The translations under genes and the position numbers were made by a program. Below are positions 1 through 10,100 of a stretch of 64,000 nucleotides of DNA, piece by piece. Each line of letters begins with the position of its first letter. Within the stretch, counting starts at the first letter, position 1. The stretch is taken from the NCBI RefSeq assembly GCF_024181385.1, contig NZ_CP051305.1, positions 248,001-312,000 on the forward strand, in the 5' to 3' direction. The notes beneath the pieces are model-generated. The model worked only from the letters and a program-made list of their open reading frames with translations, made no database searches and was not told the origin of the DNA. This stretch comes from Treponema sp. OMZ 798 (GTDB lineage: Bacteria; Spirochaetota; Spirochaetia; Treponematales; Treponemataceae).

Positions 1-924
1 AAAAAGATATCCTATTAGATGAATACTCATATTGACTGCGATTTTACTATTTAAAATTTGGGATATGCCGATTGGAGCTGTTTGCAGTATCCATACATTT
101 TTTCCTTCCAAAGATATTGATGAAGATGTGGTGCAGCTCATAAGAAAAAATGCCCCTATCACCGATGAACCGTAGTGTGTAAGAATATGTTCAAGACCTC
201 TAATACCGAGTAATATTTCAATCTTGTTAAATCCCAATATCATGCACCCGACAGATAAAACACATAAAGATATAATACCTAATCCGCAATTTAACACACG
301 AATAGGCGAAGTAATAAAACGGTTAAACTCTTTTAAATATAAACTAAAAAATGGTGTTCTTAAAATAGATTTTGTTTTTTTATTTTTAAAGCTTTGAGTG
401 TTTAGTTTTTGATGAATTTTATTATAGTTTTTACCTATAAAAAATATATATACAATGGTTACAATAATTGTAAGACTTATAAATTGTAAAATCTTTAGGT
501 AAATATTTTGATCTATATAAAATAATTTGGATAACGGAAATATTTTATATAATTGTGTTTGAAGTAAATTGTCTAATAAAATGGAATCTAAATTGCGATT
601 AAATGATACGGTTATAAAATATCCTGTCATCAATAAATAAAAAAATAAAATTGATATTTGATTTTTTCTTTTAAAAAATACACTGCAATATTCTATAATA
701 GTACTTAATATAGAAGCTGCACACATAGGTATCACCGGAATGGTGAAGCCTGACAGTAAAAATATTATTCCGGCAGAGACGCTGATAATTTTTTTAAAAA
801 TTAAAAGAATGACTGCCGGAAATATACAGCTGCAACTGATAATAAGATTTAAAGAATATAGTACTAGAAATTTACTTAGAATAATATCTTTTTGTGTGAT
901 CGGTAAAGCCGATAACATATTAAA

Positions 925-2133
925 GGGCACCTCTAAAAACCCCCTTTAAAAAAGATTAAAAAAATGATAAAATGAGGTATGAAACAAAAAGGATTATTTG
1001 ATGAAGAAGATCGTTTAAGAGTATTAAGTAACTTAGGTGATAGTCTTGAAAAATTAAACAAAAAAATAAATTGGGAAATATTCAAACCACTATTAAAAAA
1101 AGCATTAACCAAAGAGCCAAAAGGTTTAGGCGGAAGACCTGCATACGATTATGTAATGATGTTTAAAATAATAATCTTACAAAAATTATACAACATAAGT
1201 GATGATCAAACGGAATATCAAATAAACGATCGGCTATCCTTTATGAGATTTTTAGGATTGGAATTAAAAGATAAAGTACCCGATTCAAAAACAATATGGC
1301 TTTTTAAAGAAAAACTCATTGAAGCGAGAGTATCAAAAAAGTTATTTGAAAAGTTTGGAAAAGAATTAGCTAGAAATAACTTAATAGGAAAAGAGGGAAC
1401 GATAATAGATGCGACAATAGTAGAAGCTCCGATACAGCATAACAGCAAAGATGAAAATGAACAAATTAAAAACGGAAAAATCCCTGAACAATGGCAAGAA
1501 GCAAAAAATAAGGCAAAATTATCACAAAAAGACTGTGATGCTAGGTGGACAAAGAAGCACAAACGTAGCTATTACGGTTATAAAGATCATATAAAAGTAG
1601 ATAAAAAAAGTAAGCTTATATTGAAAGCAACTGTAACAGCAGCTAATGTTCATGATAGTAAAGAATTAAAAAATTTAGTTGAAAAGGAAGATGAAAGATT
1701 ATACGCAGATAGTGCCTATATAGGAGAAGAAATAGAGAGAGTTTTAAAAGCGAAAGGAATAGAAGGGCAAATTTGTGAAAGAGGAGCAAGAGGGAAACCT
1801 CTTAGTAAAAAACAAAAAATCGGTAACAGAAAAAAATCAAAAATACGGGCGAGAGTCGAACATGTATTTGGCTTTATGACAAACTCAATGAAAGGTATAT
1901 ATGTAAGAACGATAGGATTAGCTCGTGCAACATTTTCGATAATAATGATGAACTTAACATACAACTTATGCCGATATTGCTATCTAAAGAAATAAAATGA
2001 GGGAGCATATAGGTAATAAAATGAAAAGTAAGGGAACTTAAGATAAAGAATCCAAGTTTTACACTAGACAATTTATAAAAAAGCTACTAAAATAATAAAT
2101 AGGTACACTAAAAATAGGTTTTTAGAGGTGCCC
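925..2133 (+). mobile_element. Complete IS5-family insertion sequence, 1209 bp
   Basis: The element has 17-bp perfect terminal inverted repeats, GGGCACCTCTAAAAACC at 925-941 and its complement at 2117-2133. It is flanked by TAAA on both sides (921-924 and 2134-2137), read as a 4-bp target duplication; a 3-bp TAA duplication with one extra base in the element fits equally well. It carries one transposase gene. About 120 bp between the transposase stop and the right end has no gene. It sits inside an ABC permease gene. Confidence 0.93.
979..1995 (+). CDS. IS5-family DDE transposase
   Basis: The 338-residue protein has the IS5-group layout: an N-terminal domain with the 'GGRPAYD' segment near residue 53, then the catalytic triad in 'IDATIVE', 'YADSAYIG' and 'RARVEHVFGFM'. 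It is full length with no frameshift, so the element may still be active. It would catalyse cut-and-paste movement of the surrounding 1.2-kb element through its 17-bp inverted repeats. The gene is transcribed against the interrupted permease. A weak GAGGT ribosome-binding site precedes the ATG. Confidence 0.95.
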   Translation: MKQKGLFDEEDRLRVLSNLGDSLEKLNKKINWEIFKPLLKKALTKEPKGLGGRPAYDYVMMFKIIILQKLYNISDDQTEYQINDRLSFMRFLGLELKDKVPDSKTIWLFKEKLIEARVSKKLFEKFGKELARNNLIGKEGTIIDATIVEAPIQHNSKDENEQIKNGKIPEQWQEAKNKAKLSQKDCDARWTKKHKRSYYGYKDHIKVDKKSKLILKATVTAANVHDSKELKNLVEKEDERLYADSAYIGEEIERVLKAKGIEGQICERGARGKPLSKKQKIGNRKKSKIRARVEHVFGFMTNSMKGIYVRTIGLARATFSIIMMNLTYNLCRYCYLKK

Positions 2134-2372
2134 TAAAATCTTTATTATAAAAAAACATTGAGTTACTTTTTAGCACAGTCATCATAAAAATAAAAAAACT
2201 TGATATTGCTGCCGAATAGGATAGGGTAAAAGAATGCAGCCCTAATTTCATTACTGAATTTATCGAAATAATATTATATAGGCATAACAAAAAAAATATT
2301 ACGATAAATCCTAATAAATGATAGTTGGTTTTTTCCGAATTTGTAAAAATTGAGTACCGAAATACGGAATTT

Positions 2373-3104
2373 TTAAAAAGTATTATTATATTTTTCATTT
2401 TTAATAATATCCATAAAATACTCTTCTAATGAATCGGTCTTGCTCAAAACAGTGTTTACGTTTCCTTGCACAATTAATCTGCCTTTATTTATTATTCCTA
2501 TCTTGTTACATAGTTTTTCTGCAACTTCTAAAACATGTGTAGAGAAGAATATTGCATTTCCGCTTTCTACTAATATTTTCATTTCTTTTTTTAAAAGATA
2601 ACAAGCTTTTGGATCCAAACCTACAAAGGGTTCATCCATTATTAATAATTTTGGTGAATGGATAAGGGCTGCAATAATTACAATCTTTTGTTTCATTCCG
2701 TGAGAATATGAAGATATCGTATTATCTAAAAATGAGCTCATTTCAAATATTTCACTGAATGATTTTGTTTTTTGTATCCGCTCATTTATAGATACTCTAT
2801 ACAAATCTGCTATAAAATTGATATATTGCCGCCCTGTAAGATATTCATATATATCCGGGTTATCGGGTATATATGCTATATTTTTTTTAAATTCTACAGG
2901 ATTATTTTTTATGGAAATTCCATTAACATATATTTCTCCTGTAAAATCATGAATTCCTACAATGGATTTAATTGTTGATGTTTTCCCGGAGCCGTTTGTT
3001 CCTATAAAACCATAAATATCGCCTTGAGAAACTTTTAAGTTTATATTATTTACTGCAATGCGGTTTTTATGATAGATTTTTGTTAAATTCTTAATTTCCA
3101 ACAT
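2373..3104 (-). CDS. ABC transporter ATP-binding protein
   Basis: A 243-residue ABC ATPase: Walker A GTNGSGKT at about 35-42, signature 'SHGMKQK' and Walker B 'LLIMDEPF', followed by the H-loop 'STH'. It matches the single-domain CcmA/NatA-type ATPases that pair with ABC-2 permeases. The open frame extends upstream to 3431, but that part overlaps the neighbouring DUF1648 gene in another frame; the family alignment begins at MLEIKNLTK, so the ATG at 3104 is chosen. The cognate permease starts inside its last codons and is broken by the insertion sequence, so the ATPase probably has no working partner from this locus. Confidence 0.9.
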   Translation of the reverse strand: MLEIKNLTKIYHKNRIAVNNINLKVSQGDIYGFIGTNGSGKTSTIKSIVGIHDFTGEIYVNGISIKNNPVEFKKNIAYIPDNPDIYEYLTGRQYINFIADLYRVSINERIQKTKSFSEIFEMSSFLDNTISSYSHGMKQKIVIIAALIHSPKLLIMDEPFVGLDPKACYLLKKEMKILVESGNAIFFSTHVLEVAEKLCNKIGIINKGRLIVQGNVNTVLSKTDSLEEYFMDIIKNEKYNNTF

Positions 3105-3166
3105 AGTTATTCTTTTTACAACCTCAGTAAGTTCTCTAAACTGAGGTTGTAGTGTGTTTAATTTAA

Positions 3167-3478
3167 TTATAAAATTGCCAAGAAAATAACTAGGAAGCTG
3201 ATTATAATAGCAGATACCGGTATGATATAGTACTTCCATATATTTCCCTTTTGATTTTGAAATTTTATAAACCCGATAAGATTGATAAGAAGATATGCAA
3301 ACGGTGCTCCGAATGTCAGATATACCTTTTCGATGGTGCCGTTTACATTTCCTGCTGAATCCCAGTGTACGGGAACCGTCTCCGGGAGTTTGCTTCCAAA
3401 GGCTATAAAAATAACCGTTGTAGCTAAACATAATAAGCTTCCGATAATCAAATGCTTTTTGTCGGATAAATTACTCAT
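3167..3478 (-). CDS. DUF1648-domain membrane protein
   Basis: This 103-residue protein has a first membrane segment (about 10-27), the DUF1648 hallmark 'PETVPVHWDSAGNVNG', and two further hydrophobic segments. DUF1648 is the N-terminal domain of SdpI/YhgE-like immunity proteins; here it stands alone. It overlaps the upstream sdpI-like gene by 8 bp and lies 62 bp before the ABC ATPase, so it belongs to the same operon. Together with the next protein it may reproduce what is a single protein in other bacteria (inference). Confidence 0.85.
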   Translation of the reverse strand: MSNLSDKKHLIIGSLLCLATTVIFIAFGSKLPETVPVHWDSAGNVNGTIEKVYLTFGAPFAYLLINLIGFIKFQNQKGNIWKYYIIPVSAIIISFLVIFLAIL

Positions 3479-4058
3479 ACAATCTCCTTTCTTTGTTTAA
3501 AAGTAATAGTGAATATATTAATGGAATAACATACAATAGGGAAAAGTAAATTATTAGATATTCCCATCTTGCAGATACTCCAAAACTCAACAAAAGAATT
3601 CCTGTGATTATCCATAAAAATCCGGCAAGGCGATGAGTTTTATACCATAACACGGGTTTATCCAATAACCAAAAAAATTTTAAACCGACAAATCTGCTTG
3701 GTTTTGTTTTAGGCAAATAGTTTCCGATTATTATGATAATCATTGAGGCTAAGATATGAATATATTTTTCAATGCCGGAACTGATTGAATCTTTAAATAT
3801 ATATTTGCTGCTTTGAGCGATTGCAAATAATAGAGGAGTGCTTAAAACAATTGGAATATATAGTTTTTTAGGCAGTTTATTATTATTCGATAATGTATTT
3901 ACTGCAATTTCCATTACAATGCTGAAAATAATTATTAATATAGGCAGTATATATAAATCATAATTTTTTATATTTTCATTTCCAATATTTATTATATAAT
4001 AAATACTTGGAGAAAAACTGAGTAATATAATAATCATGTATACTATTCTTTTAGTCAT
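3471..4058 (-). CDS. SdpI-family integral membrane protein
   Basis: A 195-residue protein with about six membrane segments and the SdpI C-terminal signature: 'IGNYLPKTKPSRFVGL' followed by 'W..TH..AG' (WYKTHRLAGFLW). In Bacillus subtilis SdpI gives immunity to the SDP toxin and sequesters the SdpR repressor. A longer frame exists to 4157, but the ATG at 4058 follows a GGAG ribosome-binding site and overlaps the regulator gene by only 8 bp, the usual sdpRI arrangement. An immunity role is inferred from family and context; no SDP toxin gene is visible here. Confidence 0.85.
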   Translation of the reverse strand: MTKRIVYMIIILLSFSPSIYYIINIGNENIKNYDLYILPILIIIFSIVMEIAVNTLSNNNKLPKKLYIPIVLSTPLLFAIAQSSKYIFKDSISSGIEKYIHILASMIIIIIGNYLPKTKPSRFVGLKFFWLLDKPVLWYKTHRLAGFLWIITGILLLSFGVSARWEYLIIYFSLLYVIPLIYSLLLLNKERRLYE

Positions 4059-4326
4059 TTTTCTTATCTCCTTTAAACTGTGACAGCCACATAATTGCTT
4101 CTTCAAAAATCGATATATTGATGTCGTAGTAAATAAAATTTTTATATTTTCTTTCACTTATTAAATCGGCTTTTTTTAACAAGGATAGATGATATGAGAT
4201 GGTGGAATTTGATAATTCATATTTATCGGCAATTTCACCTGCCGTAAGCGATTTTTCTTTTAAAGAAATCAAAATGTCTCTTCTTACAGGGTCTGCCAAT
4301 GCTTTGAATGTACTTTCAAAACTCAT
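4051..4326 (-). CDS. ArsR/SdpR-family transcriptional regulator
   Basis: A 91-residue winged-helix protein. It starts 'MSFESTFKALADPVRRDIL' and has the recognition region 'LTAGEIADKYELSNSTISYH'. It has no metal-binding cysteine pair of the ArsR type, and fits the SdpR branch. The frame extends to 4398, but the ATG at 4326 starts exactly at the conserved family N-terminus. It is the first gene of the sdpR-sdpI-DUF1648-ABC operon and probably represses it. Confidence 0.88.
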   Translation of the reverse strand: MSFESTFKALADPVRRDILISLKEKSLTAGEIADKYELSNSTISYHLSLLKKADLISERKYKNFIYYDINISIFEEAIMWLSQFKGDKKND

Positions 4327-4428
4327 CCTTGTTATACCTCTCAATCTATTTCGATTTTTATCTAAATAGATTATAATATGTGCAGGATGAAAAGTCAATA
4401 GCTATTTTGATTTTTTTCAAAATAGTTT

Positions 4429-5943
4429 TTACCCAAACACAATCTTAGGCAGGGTTAGCAAAACCGTCTTATCGTTAAAGGTGTAGGATATTTGTTCGGA
4501 TGTGTTTTCCAATATAAGCGCTTCCGGTTTGAGTTTGGGGGCGAGGGCAAAGTAGGCGGCAACTTCGGATAAGCCTTTTTGAATGGGAAACTTTTCGGTC
4601 AGCTCTGCAAGAGAAAATTGAGGTCTTCCGTGTAAAAATTCGTTGCGGTAGTTTAAGATATTTTTTTTAAGAAGATTTTCATCAACATAAAACTGATTGA
4701 ATATTCCGCTTTGCCTCAAAAGCTCTGCCGATTCTTGTTCGGTAAAACTTGTGATAGGTTCAAAACTTTGCTCTTGTTCGGGAAATTTTAAAGTGCGTGC
4801 CTGAGGAAAATATAAAAAGGGTCTTGTCTCAATCGAAAGAGGTTCCCGTAATTCAAAATCGCTGCCGGCCAATTCAAAGGCTCTTGTCTTTATAAAGGAT
4901 ATTAATTCTGTGAGAAGTTTGTGTTCTTGTCTTCCTTGAGAAAGAAGAACCCGATTTAACCGGTGCGTAAGGGAGCGGTTTGTATCTATTATTTTTCCGC
5001 CTGCTTCGTGAAGATATTGCTTTAAGTGAAAAAGAAAACCGTCTTCCCATTCTATGCCTTGATTTCTCACCTGTTCGATTATGTTTTCTGTCAAGCTGTT
5101 GATTTCATTTTTACCTGCATCGGCTGCGAGGAAGTCCCAAAAAGAATCAAAGCTTTGTCCCTGAGGTGTTTCTTTCATTTCCAAATATGCATCTAAGGCA
5201 TAGCCGAGAACAGCTCCCTTTGTTTCACTTACAGATTGTTTTTTGTAAACATCCGAAAGAATTGATTTAAAGTTTTCTTCGACTTGGCGGAAGTCCGATA
5301 AAAGTTCTCTTGACGCTCTTGAAATTTCATGGAGGCGTTCAACCATTTGAACAGGCGTGTATATTTCGGCCTTACCGGTTTTTTTAATTCGGTTTATGCG
5401 GTCTTGTAATTCTTTTTTCTTTTTTTCCAAGTCGGCAATTTGAGAGGCCGGGTCATGGGTTGTGTTTTCAGAAAGCTCACGCAATTTATATAGGATGTCT
5501 TTAAAGCGGGATTCCGTTCCGATAAAAGTTCTTGAATCCATATTGTCAAGCCATGTAAAAAGACGCTCTACTCCTGCACTTAATTCTATAATCAATTCTT
5601 GATTTTCGTTATAATATTTTCTGATAAATCCTATTTTTTCGGAGCACCATTTATTGGCTAAAAAATGAGAGCGGCTTTCGATGGTTTGCATTGCAAGCCG
5701 AAATTCTCCGTTATCGGGTTCTTCCGAATCAAAATCATAATGAGTATTTGAGAATTCTTGATCCCTCAAAAAATCTGCGAGCAGGGTTTCAAAGCGGTCG
5801 GCTGAAATTGTTTGAATATGCTTTTCTCTAAAAATCTTATATAAGAAGGAAATAGTAAGAGCTGCATTTTTTGTTCTTAAAAGTCTTATGCCCGAATCTT
5901 CTGAAAGCATGGCCGATATATAAGCACTGTCCGAACTTTTCAT
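4429..5943 (-). CDS. jetA: Wadjet defence protein JetA (DUF3375)
   Basis: A 504-residue protein starting with the DUF3375 pattern 'SGIRLLRTKNAALTISFLY', with helical heptad-like regions near 165-200. In Wadjet, JetA is the kleisin-like subunit of a condensin-type complex (JetABC) that extrudes DNA loops and, with JetD, cleaves small circular plasmids. Its start overlaps the jetD stop by ATGA (5940-5943), so translation is probably coupled. It is the last gene of the operon, giving the order B-C-D-A. Assignment rests on family recognition plus the three partner genes. Confidence 0.9.
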   Translation of the reverse strand: MKSSDSAYISAMLSEDSGIRLLRTKNAALTISFLYKIFREKHIQTISADRFETLLADFLRDQEFSNTHYDFDSEEPDNGEFRLAMQTIESRSHFLANKWCSEKIGFIRKYYNENQELIIELSAGVERLFTWLDNMDSRTFIGTESRFKDILYKLRELSENTTHDPASQIADLEKKKKELQDRINRIKKTGKAEIYTPVQMVERLHEISRASRELLSDFRQVEENFKSILSDVYKKQSVSETKGAVLGYALDAYLEMKETPQGQSFDSFWDFLAADAGKNEINSLTENIIEQVRNQGIEWEDGFLFHLKQYLHEAGGKIIDTNRSLTHRLNRVLLSQGRQEHKLLTELISFIKTRAFELAGSDFELREPLSIETRPFLYFPQARTLKFPEQEQSFEPITSFTEQESAELLRQSGIFNQFYVDENLLKKNILNYRNEFLHGRPQFSLAELTEKFPIQKGLSEVAAYFALAPKLKPEALILENTSEQISYTFNDKTVLLTLPKIVFG

Positions 5944-7151
5944 TTTTCCTCCTCATTTATATTGTTAAATATTTCTTCCATACGGCTTTTGATAAAGGCA
6001 TGAGATATTTTTTCTTGTTCAAGCCTTCCGGTTCTTTCTCGCAAAAACTTAAAAAGTATTAATTCTTCTTCATTAAGATTAAGGTCTTCAATTTTTGAGT
6101 GAGAATTTTCTCCCCTTACTGCAAAGATCGAAAAAGTTTCATAAGTTTTTTTATCCATGCAAAATGATTTTACATTTGGAAAAATGCCGCGTACATTTGA
6201 AAGTATTTCAAAGCCGTGTTCATCCATATCTCCGAAATAGTATAATTTTTTTTCGTTTAATGCTTTGTTTTCTTTTAAGTTTACGGCAGCGAAACCTGAA
6301 CCGAAAATGCAAAGAGCTTTGCTAAAAGGCGGAAGTGTAAGATAGACCATTAAATTTTCAACAATAAAAATATATTCTACGGAATTAAAATTTATTTTTG
6401 CAAAGGCACCTAAAGGAATTTGAGCTTCATAGCTTGCAATTTCTTCGTTTAGAATTTTTAAATTTATGTCTTTATCGAGGCAGCGGAATCTTATGAAGGG
6501 TTCGGGTGTGCGAATTCTCCACCTTTTATATATATCTGCATTTGAGTTTATCTTATCCTTATTTTTATTTAGGACTGTATAAACCGAAAAAATCAATGAA
6601 GTGTTTTGTTCTATAAATTTTGTGTGTACCGATAGGGGAATTTCTCTTAGATACAAATTACAATTAGGATTATTTAAAAACCAGATTGCACAACGAAAAA
6701 TGTTTTGCCAATAATCGGCTTCAACCTCGGTAATAAGATTACGCAGATGTTTATTTAGCCAATCGTTTTGAATATCCTCGGCATTTAAATTTGAAAATTG
6801 TTTTTTAACAATGGAAAGATGCTTTTTAAAATTTTCAGTTTCTTTTTCTTTTCCTATAAAACTTATAAAATCGATTTCAGTTTCAAAATATATTTTTTCT
6901 ATTATTGTCTGCATTCCTTGTTTATGAGTTTTAAGGGTTTTTGTTTCTACGGTATAGCCTATTCCCTTAGCGTTCTTTGAGTCCTTGTAAAGCTTTTCCG
7001 CTTCAAGTTTTCTTTCATCGAAGGCATCTTTTACGGAACCCTTTGCAGACGGAATGAGGAGAGGAAAGAAATTTTTTTCATCTATAATCGAGTGTAAAAA
7101 CGGTAAAAATTTATTTTCGGCTTTTTTCTTTATTTCATCAATACTTATCAT
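5940..7151 (-). CDS. jetD: Wadjet nuclease subunit JetD (DUF3322-DUF2220, Toprim-like)
   Basis: A 403-residue protein. The N-terminal half fits DUF3322 (for example 'LYLREIPLSVHTKFIEQN' near 167-183). The C-terminal half is DUF2220 with a Toprim-type active site: glutamate 265 in 'IVENLMVYL' and D308/D310 in 'YFGDMDEHGFE'. JetD is the DNA-cleaving subunit of Wadjet. All expected acidic residues are present, so the nuclease looks intact. It follows jetC after a 23-bp gap and overlaps jetA by 4 bp. Confidence 0.92.
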   Translation of the reverse strand: MISIDEIKKKAENKFLPFLHSIIDEKNFFPLLIPSAKGSVKDAFDERKLEAEKLYKDSKNAKGIGYTVETKTLKTHKQGMQTIIEKIYFETEIDFISFIGKEKETENFKKHLSIVKKQFSNLNAEDIQNDWLNKHLRNLITEVEADYWQNIFRCAIWFLNNPNCNLYLREIPLSVHTKFIEQNTSLIFSVYTVLNKNKDKINSNADIYKRWRIRTPEPFIRFRCLDKDINLKILNEEIASYEAQIPLGAFAKINFNSVEYIFIVENLMVYLTLPPFSKALCIFGSGFAAVNLKENKALNEKKLYYFGDMDEHGFEILSNVRGIFPNVKSFCMDKKTYETFSIFAVRGENSHSKIEDLNLNEEELILFKFLRERTGRLEQEKISHAFIKSRMEEIFNNINEEEK

Positions 7152-7174
7152 CTTATTCCCTTAAAGTAACTGTC

Positions 7175-10100
7175 TTAACTTAAATCTCTCTTTTCTTGCT
7201 TGTACCTTTCGATTGTTATTTCAAGCAGACGGGAAGTATTGTCGTTTTTCTTTTCGGTGATGTGCATTGAAGAGATATAATCTTCGACAATGTTTATCTT
7301 ATCCATAGGTGTTACCAAAATCATCTGTAAACCGATCTGCTTAAAAAGTTCCATTGCATAACAGGAATTATCAATATCGACCTTGCTGAATACCTCATCT
7401 ATAATTACCAAACGGAGGGAACGAGGTGAACCGCTTGTTATTCCGAATTGAAAGGCTATGGCCGAAGCCAAAATCGTATAGGTGAGTTTGGATTTTTCGC
7501 CTCCCGATAAACTTGCGGAATCTTCATAGTATTGTTTTTGAGTATTATCGTTTTGGTAATATTCTATTGCCGCAAATATAAACCATTGGCGGACATCAAG
7601 AACTTTTTTCCGCCTTTGATCGTTCTCTTTTAAATATGAAATCAATATTTTTATTTTTTTAAAATTCTCGAATTCGGAATCAGCTTCTTTATTAAATACG
7701 GAGGCTGAGTCGGGTATGGCGGCCAGTAAGATACCTTGAAATTCTTTTATTTGAATATCATTTGTAAAACGGTGTTCAAGTTTTATATAGGTCGGAGGAT
7801 TTTTACTGTAAGGGATTATCTTTAAACTTTTGTTAAGTTCTCCGATACCTTCAATAATTTGTTGTGTTCCTCCGTCTAAACGTGCTTTAAAGTCTGTAAT
7901 ATCTTGTTTTACGCTATCGTTAAATTTTCGTTTGAATTTTTTTAAGCAGGCTGGTAAATCGTCATGGTTTAACCTTTCATAAAAGGCCTTAAAGTCGGGC
8001 AGGGCTGCGGATTCAGCCTGCAAATCTCTTACATCCGCACTCCATGAAGGAAACTTTATTTTTATTTCATCCTTGGCATTTGTAAGGGCCGACATCTTTT
8101 CGCGCAGTTTTCTTTCCGTATTTTTTAAACTTTGCTCCGATTTTTCTGCATCCTTTTCGAGTTTGGCTGTAAATGTTTCTTTTGCACTATCAAGAAGCTC
8201 TAAGTTTTCAAAGCCCCTGTCTATCTTAAAATGTTTTTCAAAACTTAAAATCAGGCTTTCGGTTTCCTCATCGTTTTTATCGGAATAGTTTTCGTTAAAT
8301 TGAACCTGCATCCTTGCTTGTTTTAAGTTTATATCGGCGAGCTGCTGCTCAAGTCTTCCCATTTCATTGGTGAGTTTGGATCTTTCCTCCTCTCTTGACT
8401 GCTTGTCATCTTTTAAAATTCTAAGTCTTTCTTCAAGCCGGTTGAGTTCCTTATCTCCTTTTAAGAGCTTAGCTTTTTCTTCAAGATTTTTATCAAGTGC
8501 CTCAGCATATTTTTGAACATCGATTGCATCCCAGTCTGTAAGCTTAGTTAAATTTTCCAAGATGATGAGCTTACTCTTTGTTTCGTCTTGTTTGCTTTTA
8601 TATTTGTTTAAGTTTTGACTATTTTTTTCTATTTCGTTTTTAAGTTTATCCAGCCTAAAAGAAAGCTCTCTTCGTTTTTGGATATTGTCCCAGCCTAAGA
8701 CAAAGGATTGAGTTCCGGAACGCTGAGGCCTGTCGTCTTTTTCATGCCTTATCTTTGCCTTAATTAAACCGCTTGAAGTTATTGCCTTTGCTGCATGGTT
8801 AAACTCTTCCATATTGTCAGTGCAGATATAATCAAAATTATCTCCGATATAGCTTTCAATCCAATCTGCAAGTTCATGCTTTTTGTTAATCTCAAGTTTA
8901 GAAATAAGGGAATTGCTCTCAGACGTAAAATTTTTAAGTTGGGGTCTTTTATCCGTCTTAAAATAAACAAGCCTTCCCTTCAAATTATTTTTTGCCGCAT
9001 AGGAATTGACCTTTGCATAAAGATTTTCAGGAACCAAAAGACAGAGGGCAAAGTGATGGAGAAGTTTTTCTATTGCCGCCTCCCAACGGGATTCGGTTTT
9101 GAGTACTTGCAAAAGCTCGCCTGCAAAGGTAAGCTCTTTTGGAGAACAATTAATTCCCGCGGAAATTTCATCCCTTATCCTGATATTTTGGGAGGGAATA
9201 TTTGTATTGCGCTTACTCAAAGATTCAAGCTCCGATTTAAGCTCTGCAACTTCATTATTCCTTTCCGTGTTTAAGGTACCGGCTTCGAGAATCAGGTCAA
9301 AAAGGTTTGTTTCTTTTTTTGTAAGTTCTTTTTTTAGTTCCGGTAAAAGCTTTAAGTTTTCATTAAACTTTTTTTCCGTTTGGGGAGTTTCCAAAGAAAG
9401 AACTTCGGCACAACGCTCATAGCCGCGTACATTGTCTCGGCGTAGTTTTAATTCCCTTTCGTTAATATCTATTTTATGTTCTACTGCAGCAAGGCGTATC
9501 GAAGCGGCATTTTGTTGAATTGCGGATTTTACCGAGTCGAGATCAAAATCCAGCTTTTTTATTTCTTCTTCTATTAAAGAAGTTTTATTTTCGATTATTA
9601 ACTTTTCTTGATTAAAATCTATTGTTCTTTTTTCGATTAAGGTGAGAGCCGTTTTTAAGTACCAAAGTTGTAAGTTGTTTTTAATTTCTTTTAATTCCAA
9701 ATCCTTCTTTTCGCAAAGTTCAAAGGTTTTGCCTGCTTCCAAAACTTCTTTTAAAAGCCGTATCTGTTCTTGTGCTTTTTCAATCTCGTTATAGATTTGT
9801 GAAAGCTCTTCATAGTGGTTTACCATCTCCTCAAATTTGGTTTCGGTATTTTGCCCCTCGAACATGTGTGTCCGTATAAACTCGTTTAAGTTACCGACTC
9901 CTTTTAAGCCGACCGTTTGCGAAAAAAGATAGAGAGCCCTGTCGGAGCGTAAGCCTGCAAGCTGCGAGAAAGCTTCGGAATAAGAAGAAAAATTATCTCC
10001 GTAAAAAGTGGTATTGAATTTTTCTGCCATGATTTTTTTCCATTTGCCGTAGGGTGTCAGGTCTCCGGTTTCTTTTTGAATATCTTCGATAGAAAGCCTT

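Larger units (their letters stand above)
1..2398 (-). pseudogene. ABC-2 type permease gene interrupted by an IS5-family element (3' end outside window)
   Basis: The first part of the gene (2398 down to 2134) encodes a hydrophobic N-terminus; it then runs into the insertion sequence and stops inside it. Joining 2134-2140 to the bases left of 925, and removing one copy of the TAAA duplication, restores one reading frame that stays open to base 1. The restored junction reads D-F-N-M-L-S-A-L-P-I-T-Q-K-D-I-I-L-S-K, the usual 'LPIT..dIilSKf' segment of ABC-2 permeases. The rest of the visible protein is rich in membrane segments. The start overlaps the end of the ATPase gene by 26 bp, so this was the membrane partner of that ATPase. 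The insertion should inactivate it. The C-terminus lies beyond the window. Confidence 0.85.

Noticed and set aside
3105..3431. Upstream extension of the ABC ATPase frame to 352 residues
   Set aside because: It overlaps the well-supported DUF1648 gene in another frame and the family alignment begins at the ATG at 3104.
8795..9422. Open frames on the plus strand inside jetC (up to 159 codons)
   Set aside because: They are opposite-strand shadows of the coiled-coil coding sequence, with biased composition and no ribosome-binding sites.
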